DNA of 64,000 bases from Bradyrhizobium jicamae. GTDB taxonomy: Bacteria; Pseudomonadota; Alphaproteobacteria; Rhizobiales; Xanthobacteraceae. The stretch spans positions 44,645 to 108,644 of the forward strand of contig NZ_JAFCKQ010000023.1 of the NCBI RefSeq assembly GCF_018130215.1, written 5' to 3'. A program made the translations under genes and the position numbers. This document shows, one piece after another, positions 33,637-42,359 of the stretch; position 1 is the stretch's first letter, and every line of letters starts with the position of its first letter. The notes beneath the pieces were generated by a model. It ran no database searches, was not told where the DNA came from, and saw nothing but the letters and a program-made list of their open reading frames with translations.

Positions 33637-34466
33637 AGATCGGCCTCCACCAGCGCACGCAATTCCGGCGTGACCTGCGGGCGCTGCCCGAACCACAATT
33701 CGAATCCGCGCACCGCCTGGTGCAGAAGCATGCCGAGTCCGTCGGCGATCTTAAGCCCGCGCCTCTCGGCGGCCGCAAGCAAAGGTGTCACCAGCGGCAC
33801 ATAGACAAGATCGGAAACAACGGCGCCTTGCGGCAACAAGCCGACGTCGATTTCGAGCGCCGGCTGGCCCTGCATACCGAGCGAGGTGGTGTTCACCAAC
33901 AGGCCGGCGCGCGGCAGCAATGCGGGGACGTCGTCCCATGTCGCAGGGTGAACACGGGCGCCGAACTGATCGGCCAGCGCGCGGGCGCGGTCGATGGTGC
34001 GGTTGACCAGATGCACCCGCGCGATGCCGCGCTCGACCAGGCCGAACACCACCGCCCGCGCCGAGCCGCCGGCGCCGAGCACCAGCGCGTCCTCGGCCTG
34101 GTCCCAGCCGGGCGCGCAGGCGTCGAGATTGTTGATGAAGCCCTCGACGTCGGTGTTGGTCGAGCGCAATTCACCATCGGCGAACCACAGCGTGTTCGCT
34201 GCGCCGACGGCGCGGGCGCGATCGTCCGGCGTCGACAGCGCCAGCGCGCGCTCCTTGTGGGGGATGGTGACGTTGGCGCCGACGAAGCCGCGCAGCGACA
34301 GCCGAAACAGGAAATCCTTGAAATCATCCGGCGGCACCGCCTCGATGACATAGCCGCCCTCGATGCCGAGCATGCGCAGCCAGTAATGGTGGATCAGCGG
34401 CGAGCGGGAATGCGCCGCCGGCCAGCCGATCAGGCACGCGGCGCGGGTTTTGGTCGAGGATGTCAT
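33624..34466 (-). CDS. aroE: Shikimate dehydrogenase
   Basis: This is a 280-residue NADP-dependent enzyme reducing 3-dehydroshikimate to shikimate in aromatic amino acid synthesis. It has the substrate-binding SRSPLIHHYWL, the catalytic Lys in VTIPHKE, the partner Asp in NTDVEGF and the NADP motif VLGAGGSARAVVFGL. The NTTSLGMQG and LVYVPLVTPLL segments are standard. The ATG at 34466 gives the family start; an upstream ATG adds only six residues. It follows the DUF1275 gene with a 31-bp gap. Confidence 0.96.
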   Translation of the reverse strand: MTSSTKTRAACLIGWPAAHSRSPLIHHYWLRMLGIEGGYVIEAVPPDDFKDFLFRLSLRGFVGANVTIPHKERALALSTPDDRARAVGAANTLWFADGELRSTNTDVEGFINNLDACAPGWDQAEDALVLGAGGSARAVVFGLVERGIARVHLVNRTIDRARALADQFGARVHPATWDDVPALLPRAGLLVNTTSLGMQGQPALEIDVGLLPQGAVVSDLVYVPLVTPLLAAAERRGLKIADGLGMLLHQAVRGFELWFGQRPQVTPELRALVEADLTKT

Positions 34467-34497
34467 GGCGGTGACATCGGCCATGGCACAAGCGCTG

Positions 34498-35139
34498 TCA
34501 ATCCGTCCGCTTCGCGGTTGCGGCAACCAGTACGCTCAAGGCGAGCGCCGTGCCGGCGGCAAACCAGACCGCGGCGAGGTTGATCCAGCGGTAGGCCAGC
34601 GCGCCGCCGAGCGCGCCCAGGACCAGCGCCGCCCACAGCAACAGGTTCGGCAGCCAGGCCCAGCGCGCGCCGCCGGTCAGCGCAGCTGCGATGAGCTGGC
34701 CGACCTTCACCAGCGCGCCGGTGACATAGGTCAGGCCGAGGCCTGCGCCGCCGTCGATCTGAAACACTGCGTTCTCGAGCCCCATCGCCAGCACAATCGC
34801 GGCAACCGCGAGGGTCGGCGCGCCGAACGCATAGGCCAGCGCCGCGGCCGCGAGCAGCAGCGCCTCGGCGAGCAGGACCAGCGGCTGCCGATACGCGATG
34901 CGGCTCAGCACGATCAGGCTGCCGGCCGCGGCGCCTGCAACGAACAGCAAGATCAGGGCCAATGCCTCGAGCGCATGCTCCCAGTGCGCCTCGGCCAGGG
35001 TCACGCCGAGCCGCGTCGAGTTGCCGCTCATGAAGGAGACGAACAGGCCGCCGAGTTGCAGATAGCCGATGGCGTCGACATAGCCGGCCAGCGCGCTCAG
35101 TGCGCAGGCCAGCGCCAGGTTGCGGCGGGATTCGAGCAT
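34498..35139 (-). CDS. DUF1275 (YoaK-like) membrane protein
   Basis: This is a 213-residue protein with about six transmembrane helices and the family hallmarks AGYVDAIGYLQLGGLFVSFMSGNSTRLG and AMGLENAVFQIDGG-GLTYVTGALVKVGQ. The family is inner-membrane and mostly uncharacterised. It is upstream of aroE on the same strand and close enough to share a transcript, but I see no functional link. Confidence 0.92.
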   Translation of the reverse strand: MLESRRNLALACALSALAGYVDAIGYLQLGGLFVSFMSGNSTRLGVTLAEAHWEHALEALALILLFVAGAAAGSLIVLSRIAYRQPLVLLAEALLLAAAALAYAFGAPTLAVAAIVLAMGLENAVFQIDGGAGLGLTYVTGALVKVGQLIAAALTGGARWAWLPNLLLWAALVLGALGGALAYRWINLAAVWFAAGTALALSVLVAATAKRTD

Positions 35140-35162
35140 GATGTTCGGAAGTCGCCAATGCA

Positions 35163-35203
35163 GTCATTCCGGGACGATGCGACAGCATCGGACCCGGAAT
35201 GAC
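35163..35203. repeat. REP-like hairpin after the EF-G-like gene
   Basis: Exact 11-bp arms (GTCATTCCGGG / CCCGGAATGAC) enclose a smaller GATGC/GCATC stem. It is a short form of the element at 12141. It lies 10 bases after the stop of the EF-G-like gene and may end its transcript. Confidence 0.8.
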
Positions 35204-35213
35204 GATGCCAAAA

Positions 35214-37262
35214 TCACGCCGCGTCGCGATGCGCGGCGATGATCTGGTCGGCGGCGCGGCCGGTCACTTCGGCCATGCGGTCGAACTGGCGGGTGAAACT
35301 GCCGGCGCCGGCGGTGGCCGAACGCAGTTCCACGATCAGGTCGCCGATTTCGGCCTCCGGCATCGTGGCACGGACGCAGTCCCAGCCGCTCCAGCCCTCG
35401 CGGGTGTCGAAGCCGAGGATCTGGCCGCGGCGCGCCGACAGGATCGCGTTGATCTTGGCGGTCGCCTCCGTCGGGCAGACGATCTCGACCAGATGAATCG
35501 GCTCCAGCAGCACCGGCTGGCATTGCGGCAATCCCTCGCTGACCCCGATCCGCGCCGCGGTGCGGAAGGCGAGGTCGGAGGAATCGACGCTGTGATAGGA
35601 GCCGTCCGTCAGCGTGACGTCGACGTCTATGACGGGGAAGCCGAGTGGCCCGCGCGCGAGAGCGTCGACGACGCCCTCCTCGACCGCGCCGATATAGTTG
35701 CGCGGCACTGCACCGCCGACCACCTTCTCGTGGAATTCGAAGCCGGTCCCGCGCGGCTTCGGCTTGATGTCGAGCACGACGTCGCCGAACTGGCCGTGGC
35801 CGCCGGACTGCTTCTTGTGCCGGCCGCGCTGCGTGATCGACTTGCGGATGGTCTCCTGGTAGCCGATCGCGGGCGGGTGCGCCTTGACGTTGACGCCGAA
35901 GCGATCCTTCAGCCGCTCCTGCGCGACGCGAAGATGCATCTCGCCCTGCCCCCACAGCACTGTGTCGTGGGTGCGCGGATTCTGGATCATCGTCAGCGAG
36001 GGATCCTCCTCGTTCAGCCTGAGCAGCGCCTGGCCGAGCTTGACGTCGTCCTTGCGGTCGGTGGCCGCAATCGAGATCGACAACACCGGCGAGGTCGGCT
36101 CGACCTTCACCAGCGAGCCAGGTGCGGTCTTGCCGCTCGAGAGCGTCTCGCCGGTCTTGACCGCATCGAGCTTGCCGAGCGCGACGGCGTCGCCGGCCTC
36201 CGCCGACGGCCGCTTGCTGTCATGCCCGCCCGAGACCGACAGGATGCCGGAGACCCGCCCGCTCTCGCCGGACGACGACTGCAGCGTCGCGCCGTCGTCG
36301 AGACGGCCGGCCAGCACGCGTGCCAGCGACAGCTTGCCGCCGTGCTGCAGATGCATGGTCTTGAACACATAGGCCAGTGCGTCCTTCTGGTCCGCCACGC
36401 CGAGCCGCCGGGCGGTCTCCGCGACGCCGGGCGCCTCGTGGCGCAGCGCCTTCATCAGCCTGAGCACGCCGTTCTCGCGGCATGCGGCGCCGAGCAGCAC
36501 CGGGCAGATCAGCCCTTCGCGCAGCTCACGGGCGAGATCGTCGAACACAGCATCGCGCGGCGGCTGGATGTCTTCGAGCAGCTGCTCCATCAGCGCGTCG
36601 TCATGGTCGGCAAGCTTCTCCAGCATCGAGAAGCGCGCTTCCTTCTCGCGGTCGAGATCGCCGCCCACGAGCGAGATGACCTCCGACGGCTTGTGCTCGC
36701 GATAGACGAAGGCGCGCTCCAGCGCGAGATCGACGAAGCCTTCGATCAGATCGCCGTTCCAGATCGGGATCTGGCGCAGCACCAGCGGCACGCGCGAGGC
36801 CGGCTGCAGGGTCGCGAGCGTCTCCCGGATGCGCTTGTTGGCGCGATCGATCTTGTTCAGGAACAGGAAACGGGGAATGCCGAGATCCTCGAGCTCGCGC
36901 AGGATGATCTGGAGCTGCGGCAGCTTCTTCTCATCGGCCTCGCAGACCACGACCGCGGCGTCGACCGCCGGCAACGCGGCACGCATATCGTGCGCGAATT
37001 CGATCGAACCGGGACAATCGATGAAAGTGTAGCTGTCGCCCATGAAGGAGGTGGTGGCGGCGGTGAGGCCGACGCCCATCTTGTGCTGGCGCGCCTCGGG
37101 GCTGCTATCGCCGACGGAGGTTCCGGCATCGACGCTGCCGGCTGACTTGATGGCGCCCGTGCGCGCCATGATCGCTTCCAGAAGTGTGGTTTTACCGCTT
37201 TGGAAAGGGCCCACCAGTGCAATGCACCGTGGACCTCGGGGACTTCTGACGTCTTGTCCCAT
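35214..37262 (-). CDS. EF-G-like translational GTPase with altered catalytic site
   Basis: This is a 682-residue paralogue of elongation factor G. The P-loop is G18-PFQSG-K24-T25, and the G4 motif is NKID (136-139). The G3 motif reads D82-C-P-G-S86, where canonical factors have DTPGH: the catalytic His is Ser. Domains II-V follow, including GQGEMHLRVAQERL, GGHGQFGDVVLDIKP and a C-terminal RGQILGFDTREGW. The protein probably binds ribosomes but may hydrolyse GTP slowly or in another way; it is not the housekeeping fusA, which normally lies in the str operon. I recall similar proteins in Bradyrhizobium. Its role is unknown; recycling or stress-related binding is conjecture. Confidence 0.9.
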   Translation of the reverse strand: MGQDVRSPRGPRCIALVGPFQSGKTTLLEAIMARTGAIKSAGSVDAGTSVGDSSPEARQHKMGVGLTAATTSFMGDSYTFIDCPGSIEFAHDMRAALPAVDAAVVVCEADEKKLPQLQIILRELEDLGIPRFLFLNKIDRANKRIRETLATLQPASRVPLVLRQIPIWNGDLIEGFVDLALERAFVYREHKPSEVISLVGGDLDREKEARFSMLEKLADHDDALMEQLLEDIQPPRDAVFDDLARELREGLICPVLLGAACRENGVLRLMKALRHEAPGVAETARRLGVADQKDALAYVFKTMHLQHGGKLSLARVLAGRLDDGATLQSSSGESGRVSGILSVSGGHDSKRPSAEAGDAVALGKLDAVKTGETLSSGKTAPGSLVKVEPTSPVLSISIAATDRKDDVKLGQALLRLNEEDPSLTMIQNPRTHDTVLWGQGEMHLRVAQERLKDRFGVNVKAHPPAIGYQETIRKSITQRGRHKKQSGGHGQFGDVVLDIKPKPRGTGFEFHEKVVGGAVPRNYIGAVEEGVVDALARGPLGFPVIDVDVTLTDGSYHSVDSSDLAFRTAARIGVSEGLPQCQPVLLEPIHLVEIVCPTEATAKINAILSARRGQILGFDTREGWSGWDCVRATMPEAEIGDLIVELRSATAGAGSFTRQFDRMAEVTGRAADQIIAAHRDAA

Positions 37263-37415
37263 TGCCGCCTCCTCGTTTTGGAGCTCGGCCCATGATTGGG
37301 TCGGCGACCATTCATGCTCTGCCTGCGTCAGCCGTTTGGCAAGCGGGAAAACGTCGCTGCGGTGCGGCGTCGCGCAACCTCGGCACGGGTGGCGAACATG
37401 ATCGATCAGCAGGTG

Positions 37416-37570
37416 TCATGCTGTTCTCCATATCATCGCTGCAGGAATTTCATCGGGATGCCGCCGCCAGACGTTGCCGACGCCACCGTCGACGACATGT
37501 CGGAGCCCGTCATGAACGAGCTCTCGTCCGAGGCGAGGAAGAGCGCCGCCGCGGTGAGTTCCTCGGGGTG
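37416..37570 (-). pseudogene. Remnant of a short-chain dehydrogenase (SDR) C-terminus
   Basis: On the minus strand 37570 to about 37496 encodes HPEELTAAALFLASDESSFMTG, the unmistakable C-terminal SDR pattern. The frame then shifts by one missing base near 37495, after which VVDGGVGNV continues the expected motif to a stop at 37416. The rest of the gene (coenzyme domain, catalytic Tyr-Lys) is absent. It abuts and slightly overlaps a LysR remnant on the other strand, so a divergent SDR-LysR pair has been deleted down to these pieces. Confidence 0.75.
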
Positions 37571-37822
37571 AACCACTCCACCGTATTGCGACGTGTGCCC
37601 AATTGGAGGAACGGTTGGCGCGCACAGTTCGAGAAGCTGCCGACGGGCTATCGACTGACGGATGCGGGCGAAGAGGTCCTCGGATTCGCAGTCCGGATGG
37701 AAGCATCGTCGACCCAGCTTGAGACGCGCGTGTTCGGACGCGACCAGGGCGTACTACGCGCCGCTGCTCGCGGGACTATCCAAATCCCGCGAGTGACGGC
37801 GACGGACGATGCGCCGACGAAC
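37565..37822 (+). pseudogene. Remnant of a LysR-family regulator
   Basis: Starting at GVNHSTVLRRV, the segment reads in one frame, slips by one base at about 37597 to AQLEERLA, and returns at about 37628 to FEKLPTGYRLTDAGEEVLGFAVRMEASSTQLETRVFGRDQG, ending near RGTIQIPRVTATDD. This is the helix-turn-helix and linker of a LysR protein with frameshifts and without the effector domain. No functional product is expected. The region 37263-37415 before it holds nothing further that I can identify. Confidence 0.75.
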
Positions 37823-37848
37823 TGCCGGTCGACGAAGGCTATGCCGGC

Positions 37849-38334
37849 TCAGCGGCCCGGACGCAGTTCGAGGGCTTCGAGGCCGGCGGCGACGTTGATG
37901 CCGACCTGGCCCTGCACGCTCATCGGCTGCAGCGCGATCGTGTTGTTGGAGCCGCCGACCAGCACATTGCCGCCGACACCGACACCCAGCGTCGCGCTGC
38001 CCTGCGCGCCGGCATAGTCACCGGCCAGGTCGCCCGGCCCGAGCCGTGACACCGGCGCCCACACGCCCCAGGCCAATGCCGATTCCTGCGTGATGCCGAG
38101 GTCGATGCCGACCTTGCGGATGGTAGCGATGTAGCGATCCTCCGGCTGGCCGTCGATGCGCAGCACGCAGCCGAGATTGGTCACGGAGCCGACGATGAAG
38201 CCGATGCTTGCGCCGCCGCGGCATTCCAGCACGCCGACCTGAACGCGTTGCATCGGCTGTTGCGCCTGGCTGCCGGAAATCGAGGCAGCCAGCGCGACGA
38301 GTGCAGCACCGGCAAGGAGGATGAAGCGACGCAT
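37849..38334 (-). CDS. DUF992 secreted protein
   Basis: This is a 161-residue protein with a signal peptide (MRRFILLAGAALVALAASISGSQAQ). The mature part has VQVGVLECRGGASIGFIVGSVTNLGCVLRIDG and GVGGNVLVGGSNNTIALQPMSVQGQVGINVAAGLEALEL, typical of DUF992, a periplasmic or surface family of Rhizobiales with two conserved Cys that could form a disulfide. Function unknown. It is paralogous to the gene at 38556. The start at 38334 is the one with a signal peptide. Confidence 0.9.
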   Translation of the reverse strand: MRRFILLAGAALVALAASISGSQAQQPMQRVQVGVLECRGGASIGFIVGSVTNLGCVLRIDGQPEDRYIATIRKVGIDLGITQESALAWGVWAPVSRLGPGDLAGDYAGAQGSATLGVGVGGNVLVGGSNNTIALQPMSVQGQVGINVAAGLEALELRPGR

Positions 38335-38505
38335 GAAGGGAATCTCCGGCTGAAAGGCGTGATGCGAGCAGAGAGCGAAACGGGCGCGGTGCCCGGGGGC
38401 ACCCGGCTTCCTATGCCATAACATCGTACTCCGTGCCAGATTTGGGCGGCACAAGCTGCGATTGTTACGGGATGTGGCCCGCGCGACATTGCCACATACA
38501 GGCAC

Positions 38506-38536
38506 AAAAAAGGGGCCCGCTGTTGCGGGCCCCTTT
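38506..38536 (-). terminator. Rho-independent terminator of the second DUF992 gene
   Basis: A strong stem (GGGGCCCGC / GCGGGCCCC, extended by A-T pairs) with a TGTT loop is preceded by six A on the plus strand, that is, followed by a U run in the minus-strand transcript. It lies 20 bases after the stop at 38556. It is one of the best terminators in the window. Confidence 0.93.
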
Positions 38537-38555
38537 GAGCTTCACACCCTGTCAC

Positions 38556-39074
38556 TCAGTGATGATGGTGATGGTGGCGGTGATAGTGCCGGCGCGGACC
38601 GCCGACGTGGACCGGTTCGAGGTCGATCCCGGCGATGCCGGCCGCGACGTTGAGGCCGGTCTGGCCCTGCACGCTGATCGGCTGCAGCGCATAGGCATTG
38701 TTCGGGCCGCCGAACAGGAAGTTGCCGCCGGCGCCAAGGCCGACCGAGGCGTTAACGCCGACGCCGCCGTAGCTGCCGGCGAGAGAACCGCGCGCAACCT
38801 GCGTGGTCGGCGCGCTCACCGCCCAGGCGAGCTGGGTCTGCGCGGTGACGCCGAGGTCGAGGCCGATACGCTTCACGGTCGCAAGATACGGCTCGGGCCG
38901 GCGGTTACCGCTCTGGAATACGCACTCAAGCTGGGTGACGGAGCCGACGACGAAGCCGACATTCTGCCCGCCCTGGCATTCCAGGACGCCGGCCTGGACC
39001 GGGGGCATCGCGTTGGCGCTGGCGACGGGCGCCAGCAGCGCGAGCGCAGCAAGAGTGAGTGTCGAAAGTCGCAT
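38556..39074 (-). CDS. DUF992 secreted protein with a histidine-rich C-terminus
   Basis: This is a 172-residue DUF992 protein with a signal peptide ending APVASANAM. The core (VQAGVLECQGGQNVGFVVGSVTQLECVF, ALQPISVQGQTGLNVAAGIAGIDLEP) matches the gene at 37849. It differs by a C-terminal tail reading RRHYHRHHHHHH, encoded in the genome and not an added tag. The tail could bind Ni, Zn or Cu in the periplasm. The start at 39074 gives the signal peptide; longer frames do not. Confidence 0.91.
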   Translation of the reverse strand: MRLSTLTLAALALLAPVASANAMPPVQAGVLECQGGQNVGFVVGSVTQLECVFQSGNRRPEPYLATVKRIGLDLGVTAQTQLAWAVSAPTTQVARGSLAGSYGGVGVNASVGLGAGGNFLFGGPNNAYALQPISVQGQTGLNVAAGIAGIDLEPVHVGGPRRHYHRHHHHHH

Positions 39075-39301
39075 AGGTCTGTCTCCGCAGGTGAACTGAA
39101 TTTGCGCGGCGGACAGAAGGGAAGCGTCGTGTCCAAAACAAGGCAGCACGCAAAGAGGCCGTAAAAACTTCCTGCGTGTGGCATCAGAACGCGCGCACAT
39201 CGCGAAGAGGTGAGCGCGAAGTGATTTGACATGCCGGTTTTACTGGTGCCTGCGATCTCGACGAAAAGGAAATACGAACAGGAAGAGATACGAAAAGAAA
39301 A

Positions 39302-39328
39302 AGGCTCCCGCACGCGGTGCAGGAGCCT
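39302..39328 (-). terminator. Rho-independent terminator of the aminotransferase gene
   Basis: Outer arms AGGCTCC / GGAGCCT and an inner GCAC/GTGC stem form a hairpin 20 bases after the minus-strand stop at 39348. The preceding A-rich run (AAAAGAAAAA on plus) gives a U-rich tail in the transcript. Confidence 0.9.
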
Positions 39329-39347
39329 CTTCGCAGTGTGACAGTGC

Positions 39348-40550
39348 CTAGCGCAGGTTGCCGCAGAAGCGCTGGATGCGCTTGCACGCTTCCTCGAGGT
39401 CGGAGGTCTTGGTGGCGTAGGAGATGCGGAATGCCGGTCCGAGCCCGAACGCGGATCCCTGCACCACGGCAACGCCCTCGCTCTCGAGCAGCTCGGTGAC
39501 GAAGTCCTCGTCGTTGGAGAGCACCTTGCCCGACGGCGCCTTCTTGCCGATCGTGCCGGCACAGGACGGATAGACGTAGAACGCGCCTTCGGGCCGCGGG
39601 CACTCGATGCCGGTCGCCTGGTTGAGCATCGCCACCACGAGGTCACGGCGTTCCTTGAACACCTTGTTGTTCGCGGGGATGAACTCCTGCGGACCGTTGA
39701 GCGCCTCGACCGAGGCCCACTGCGCGATCGACGACGGGTTTGAGGTCGACTGCGACTGGATCGTCGCCATCGCCTTGATCAGCTGTGCCGGGCCGCCGGC
39801 ATAGCCGATGCGCCAGCCGGTCATGCAATAGGCCTTCGACACGCCGTTCACGGTGAGCGTGCGATCATAGAGCGCCGGCTCGACCTGTGCTGCGGTGGTG
39901 AAGACGAAGTCGTCATAGACCAGGTGCTCGTACATGTCGTCGGTCATCACCCAGACATGGGGATGCTTGACCAGCACGTCGGTGAGCGCCTTCAGCTCGC
40001 GCTTCGTATAGGCCGAGCCGGTCGGGTTCGACGGCGAGCAAAGGATGACCCACTTGGTCTTCGGCGTGATCGCCTTCTCCAGATCCTCCGGGCGCAGCTT
40101 GAAGCCGGTCGAGGCCGGGCACACCACTGCGACCGGCTCGCCGCCGGCGAGCGCCACCATCTCGGGATAGCTCACCCAGTACGGCGCCGGGATGATCACC
40201 TCGTCTCCCGGATTGATGGTTGCCATCAGGGCATTGTAGAGCACCTGCTTGCCACCGGTGCCGACGATGACCTGGTTTGGCTTGTAGGTCAGGCCGTTCT
40301 CACGCTGGAATTTGCTGATGATGGCTTCCTTCAGCTCCGGAATGCCGCCGACATCGGTGTACTTGGTCTTGCCGGCTTCGATCGCGCGGATCGCCGCCAG
40401 CTTGATGTTGGCGGGCGTGTCGAAGTCAGGCTCGCCGGCGCCGAGGCCGATGACGTTGCGGCCCGCGGCTTTCAGCGCGCGTGCTTTGTCCGTGACCGCG
40501 ATCGTCGCGGACGGCTTCACACGGTCGAGCGCAGCGGACAGGAAGGCCAT
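39348..40550 (-). CDS. aatA: Aspartate aminotransferase
   Basis: This is a 400-residue PLP-dependent aminotransferase of subgroup I-gamma. The PLP Lys is K239 in NGVSKAYCMTGWRIG; GAGEPDFDTP near the N-terminus and PSNPTGSAY are the substrate/cofactor loops, and the C-terminal FRISYAT carries the alpha-carboxylate-binding Arg. It transfers amino groups between aspartate and 2-oxoglutarate; the rhizobial aatA homologue matters in symbiotic nitrogen fixation in Sinorhizobium. The start at 40550 has GGAG upstream; the long in-frame extension is not conserved in the family. Confidence 0.95.
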   Translation of the reverse strand: MAFLSAALDRVKPSATIAVTDKARALKAAGRNVIGLGAGEPDFDTPANIKLAAIRAIEAGKTKYTDVGGIPELKEAIISKFQRENGLTYKPNQVIVGTGGKQVLYNALMATINPGDEVIIPAPYWVSYPEMVALAGGEPVAVVCPASTGFKLRPEDLEKAITPKTKWVILCSPSNPTGSAYTKRELKALTDVLVKHPHVWVMTDDMYEHLVYDDFVFTTAAQVEPALYDRTLTVNGVSKAYCMTGWRIGYAGGPAQLIKAMATIQSQSTSNPSSIAQWASVEALNGPQEFIPANNKVFKERRDLVVAMLNQATGIECPRPEGAFYVYPSCAGTIGKKAPSGKVLSNDEDFVTELLESEGVAVVQGSAFGLGPAFRISYATKTSDLEEACKRIQRFCGNLR

Positions 40551-40838
40551 AATCATCTCCTGGCAAACGTCGTGAGCCGGTGGCCACGACTTGATTTGAA
40601 TGGGATCGACGCACCCTAGGCCTGTCGCCGCTGCATCGCAAGAAACTTCGCGGCAAGGCCCGAAACTTTCGCGCGATCGCTCGTGACGCGCGCAACATTC
40701 CGCAAGTTCCGCGGCCAAATCGCTCATATCCGGCAAGCCGCGCACGGGCACATGGACGAGGCTTGCAGGCGTGCGCTCCAGCGCAAATTGCTCCGAGGAC
40801 AATTCTCATGCGCGTTGGCCACGTCGTGATCGATTCTT

Positions 40839-40985
40839 CCTACGCCCCGCTTGCGGGGAGAGGTCGGATCGCATCGAAGATGCAATCCGGGTGAAGGTAC
40901 GGGTCTCACCACGTTCGGAGGTCGCGGAGACAGCCCCTCACCCCAACCCTCTCCCCGTGAAGGACGGGGAGAGGGAGACGAGAGA
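40839..40985. repeat. Mosaic hairpin repeat, copy 4 (inverted)
   Basis: This copy runs in the opposite direction: CGGGGAGAGGTCGGATCGCAT, a hairpin with GATGCAATCC, GGGTGA, a spacer, CCCCTCACCC and CTCTCCCCG-TGAAGGA-CGGGGAGAGGG. It is the main content of the 738-base gap between aatA and the GST gene (40551-41288). The rest of the gap shows no convincing gene. Confidence 0.84.
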
Positions 40986-41288
40986 GGATTTGCAATCAGA
41001 AACGTCCGCGAATCACCACGCCCTGAGCGCGCTAATATTTGCGACCACAACTCTGCCCGAGTTAACCTCGCAGGATGCCCGACGTGAGTCGCGCAGGCGT
41101 GATCCGAATTGTTAGGACGTGTTGATGGAATCGTTCTGCGCGCGTGCAGTGCGGTAGAAGCTTCGACTTTTTCTATCGTTCAGGCCTTGCGACGCTGCCG
41201 CATCGGCATCATTGTCTACGCGCATTGCGGTGTGACAGGCCGCGCAGTCTTCAGCGTTCCGTCTTCAGATCGAGTGAACCCCGACGCA

Positions 41289-41942
41289 ATGTACAAGCTC
41301 TATTCGATGCAGCGCTCCGGCAACAGCTACAAGGCTCGCCTGGCACTGGCCTTGCTGAAGACGCCCTACGAAGCGGTGGAGATCGACATCCTGCGCGGCG
41401 AGAGCCGCACGCCGGAATTCCTCGCCAAGAATCCGAGCGGCCAGGTGCCGCTGCTCGAAGTCGACGACGGCCGCTACCTCGCCGAGTCCAACGCCATCCT
41501 CTGGTTCGTCGCGGTCGGCACGCCGCTGGCTCCGGAATCCCGGATCGAGCGCGCCGAGGCGCTGCAATGGATGTTCTTCGAGCAGCACGCGCTGGAGCCG
41601 AACATCGGCGCCGCCTATTTCTGGCTGTCGCTGGTCAGGGGCGGGCGCGACCTGCAGACGCATGCGCTGGAAGACTGGATGGAGCGCGGCTACGCGGCAC
41701 TCCAGGTGATGGAAAATCATCTCAAGAATCACGCCTATTTCGCCGCCGACCAGTTCACGGTCGCCGACATCGCCCTGTACGGCTACACCCATGTCGCCGA
41801 ACGCTGCGACTTCGACCTCTCGACCTTTCCTGCGATCCGCAACTGGCTTCGGCGCGTCGAACAGACCCCCGGGTTCGTGACCATGGACTGGCAGCCGGGA
41901 GCCGAGATCGAGGCGCCAACGCGCGTCGCCGCCGGTGCCTGA
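41289..41942 (+). CDS. Glutathione S-transferase family protein
   Basis: This is a 217-residue GST with the thioredoxin-like N-terminal domain (MYKLYSMQRSGNSYKARLALALLKTPYEAVEIDI; SGQVPLLEVDDGRYLAESNAILWF) and an all-alpha C-terminal domain (FTVADIALYGYTHVA). It probably detoxifies electrophiles or acts as a reductase. The ATG at 41289 gives the family start. An upstream in-frame stretch to 41109 is not typical of GST. It is a paralogue of the GST at 24681. Confidence 0.93.
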   Translation: MYKLYSMQRSGNSYKARLALALLKTPYEAVEIDILRGESRTPEFLAKNPSGQVPLLEVDDGRYLAESNAILWFVAVGTPLAPESRIERAEALQWMFFEQHALEPNIGAAYFWLSLVRGGRDLQTHALEDWMERGYAALQVMENHLKNHAYFAADQFTVADIALYGYTHVAERCDFDLSTFPAIRNWLRRVEQTPGFVTMDWQPGAEIEAPTRVAAGA

Positions 41943-42106
41943 ACAGCGGGGATAGCGGGAAAACCGCTCAAATAGCGGGCAAAAGCTCGTTCGCCGCCGC
42001 GGTTTCGCCATTTTCGAGGCAATCGCCGCCGCAATCTTGCCGGCGACGTCTCGCACATTTCGCCGAAGTCGCGGGTGATTCGCCCGCAGCTCGAGGGATT
42101 TGGACC

Positions 42107-42298
42107 ATGAAACGGTCGTACGGCACGGCAGGCTTCCAGGGCCGCCCTGCCCCCGTGGCATCGCCCCGGCTGACACATGCGATCGCAGCCTCGCTCGCGA
42201 TTAGCGCACTGACGCTGTGTCTCGTCGTCACGCTGACGGTGCTGTCGAGCAAGGTCACCATGGCCGATCTCACGATGGCGACGACGATCGTGACATAG
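42107..42298 (+). CDS. Small single-pass membrane protein
   Basis: This is a 63-residue protein from the ATG at 42107. Its polar N-terminus (MKRSYGTAGFQGRPAPVASPR) is followed by one hydrophobic helix (about 24-48, IAASLAISALTLCLVVTLTVL) and a short tail. An upstream GAGGGA (42093-42098) is a plausible ribosome-binding site. It resembles many short Bradyrhizobium inner-membrane peptides of unknown role. It is followed 61 bases later by another small membrane ORF. Confidence 0.6.
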   Translation: MKRSYGTAGFQGRPAPVASPRLTHAIAASLAISALTLCLVVTLTVLSSKVTMADLTMATTIVT

Positions 42299-42359
42299 CT
42301 CGGCATTTTCCGGTTGGCACCTTGGCGCGACAGGCGCGGTGGAGACAGCGCGGCTCGAC

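Noticed and set aside
38556..38600. Hexahistidine stretch as a cloning artefact
   Set aside because: It is in a genomic context, with mixed CAT/CAC codons and flanking native sequence and terminator.
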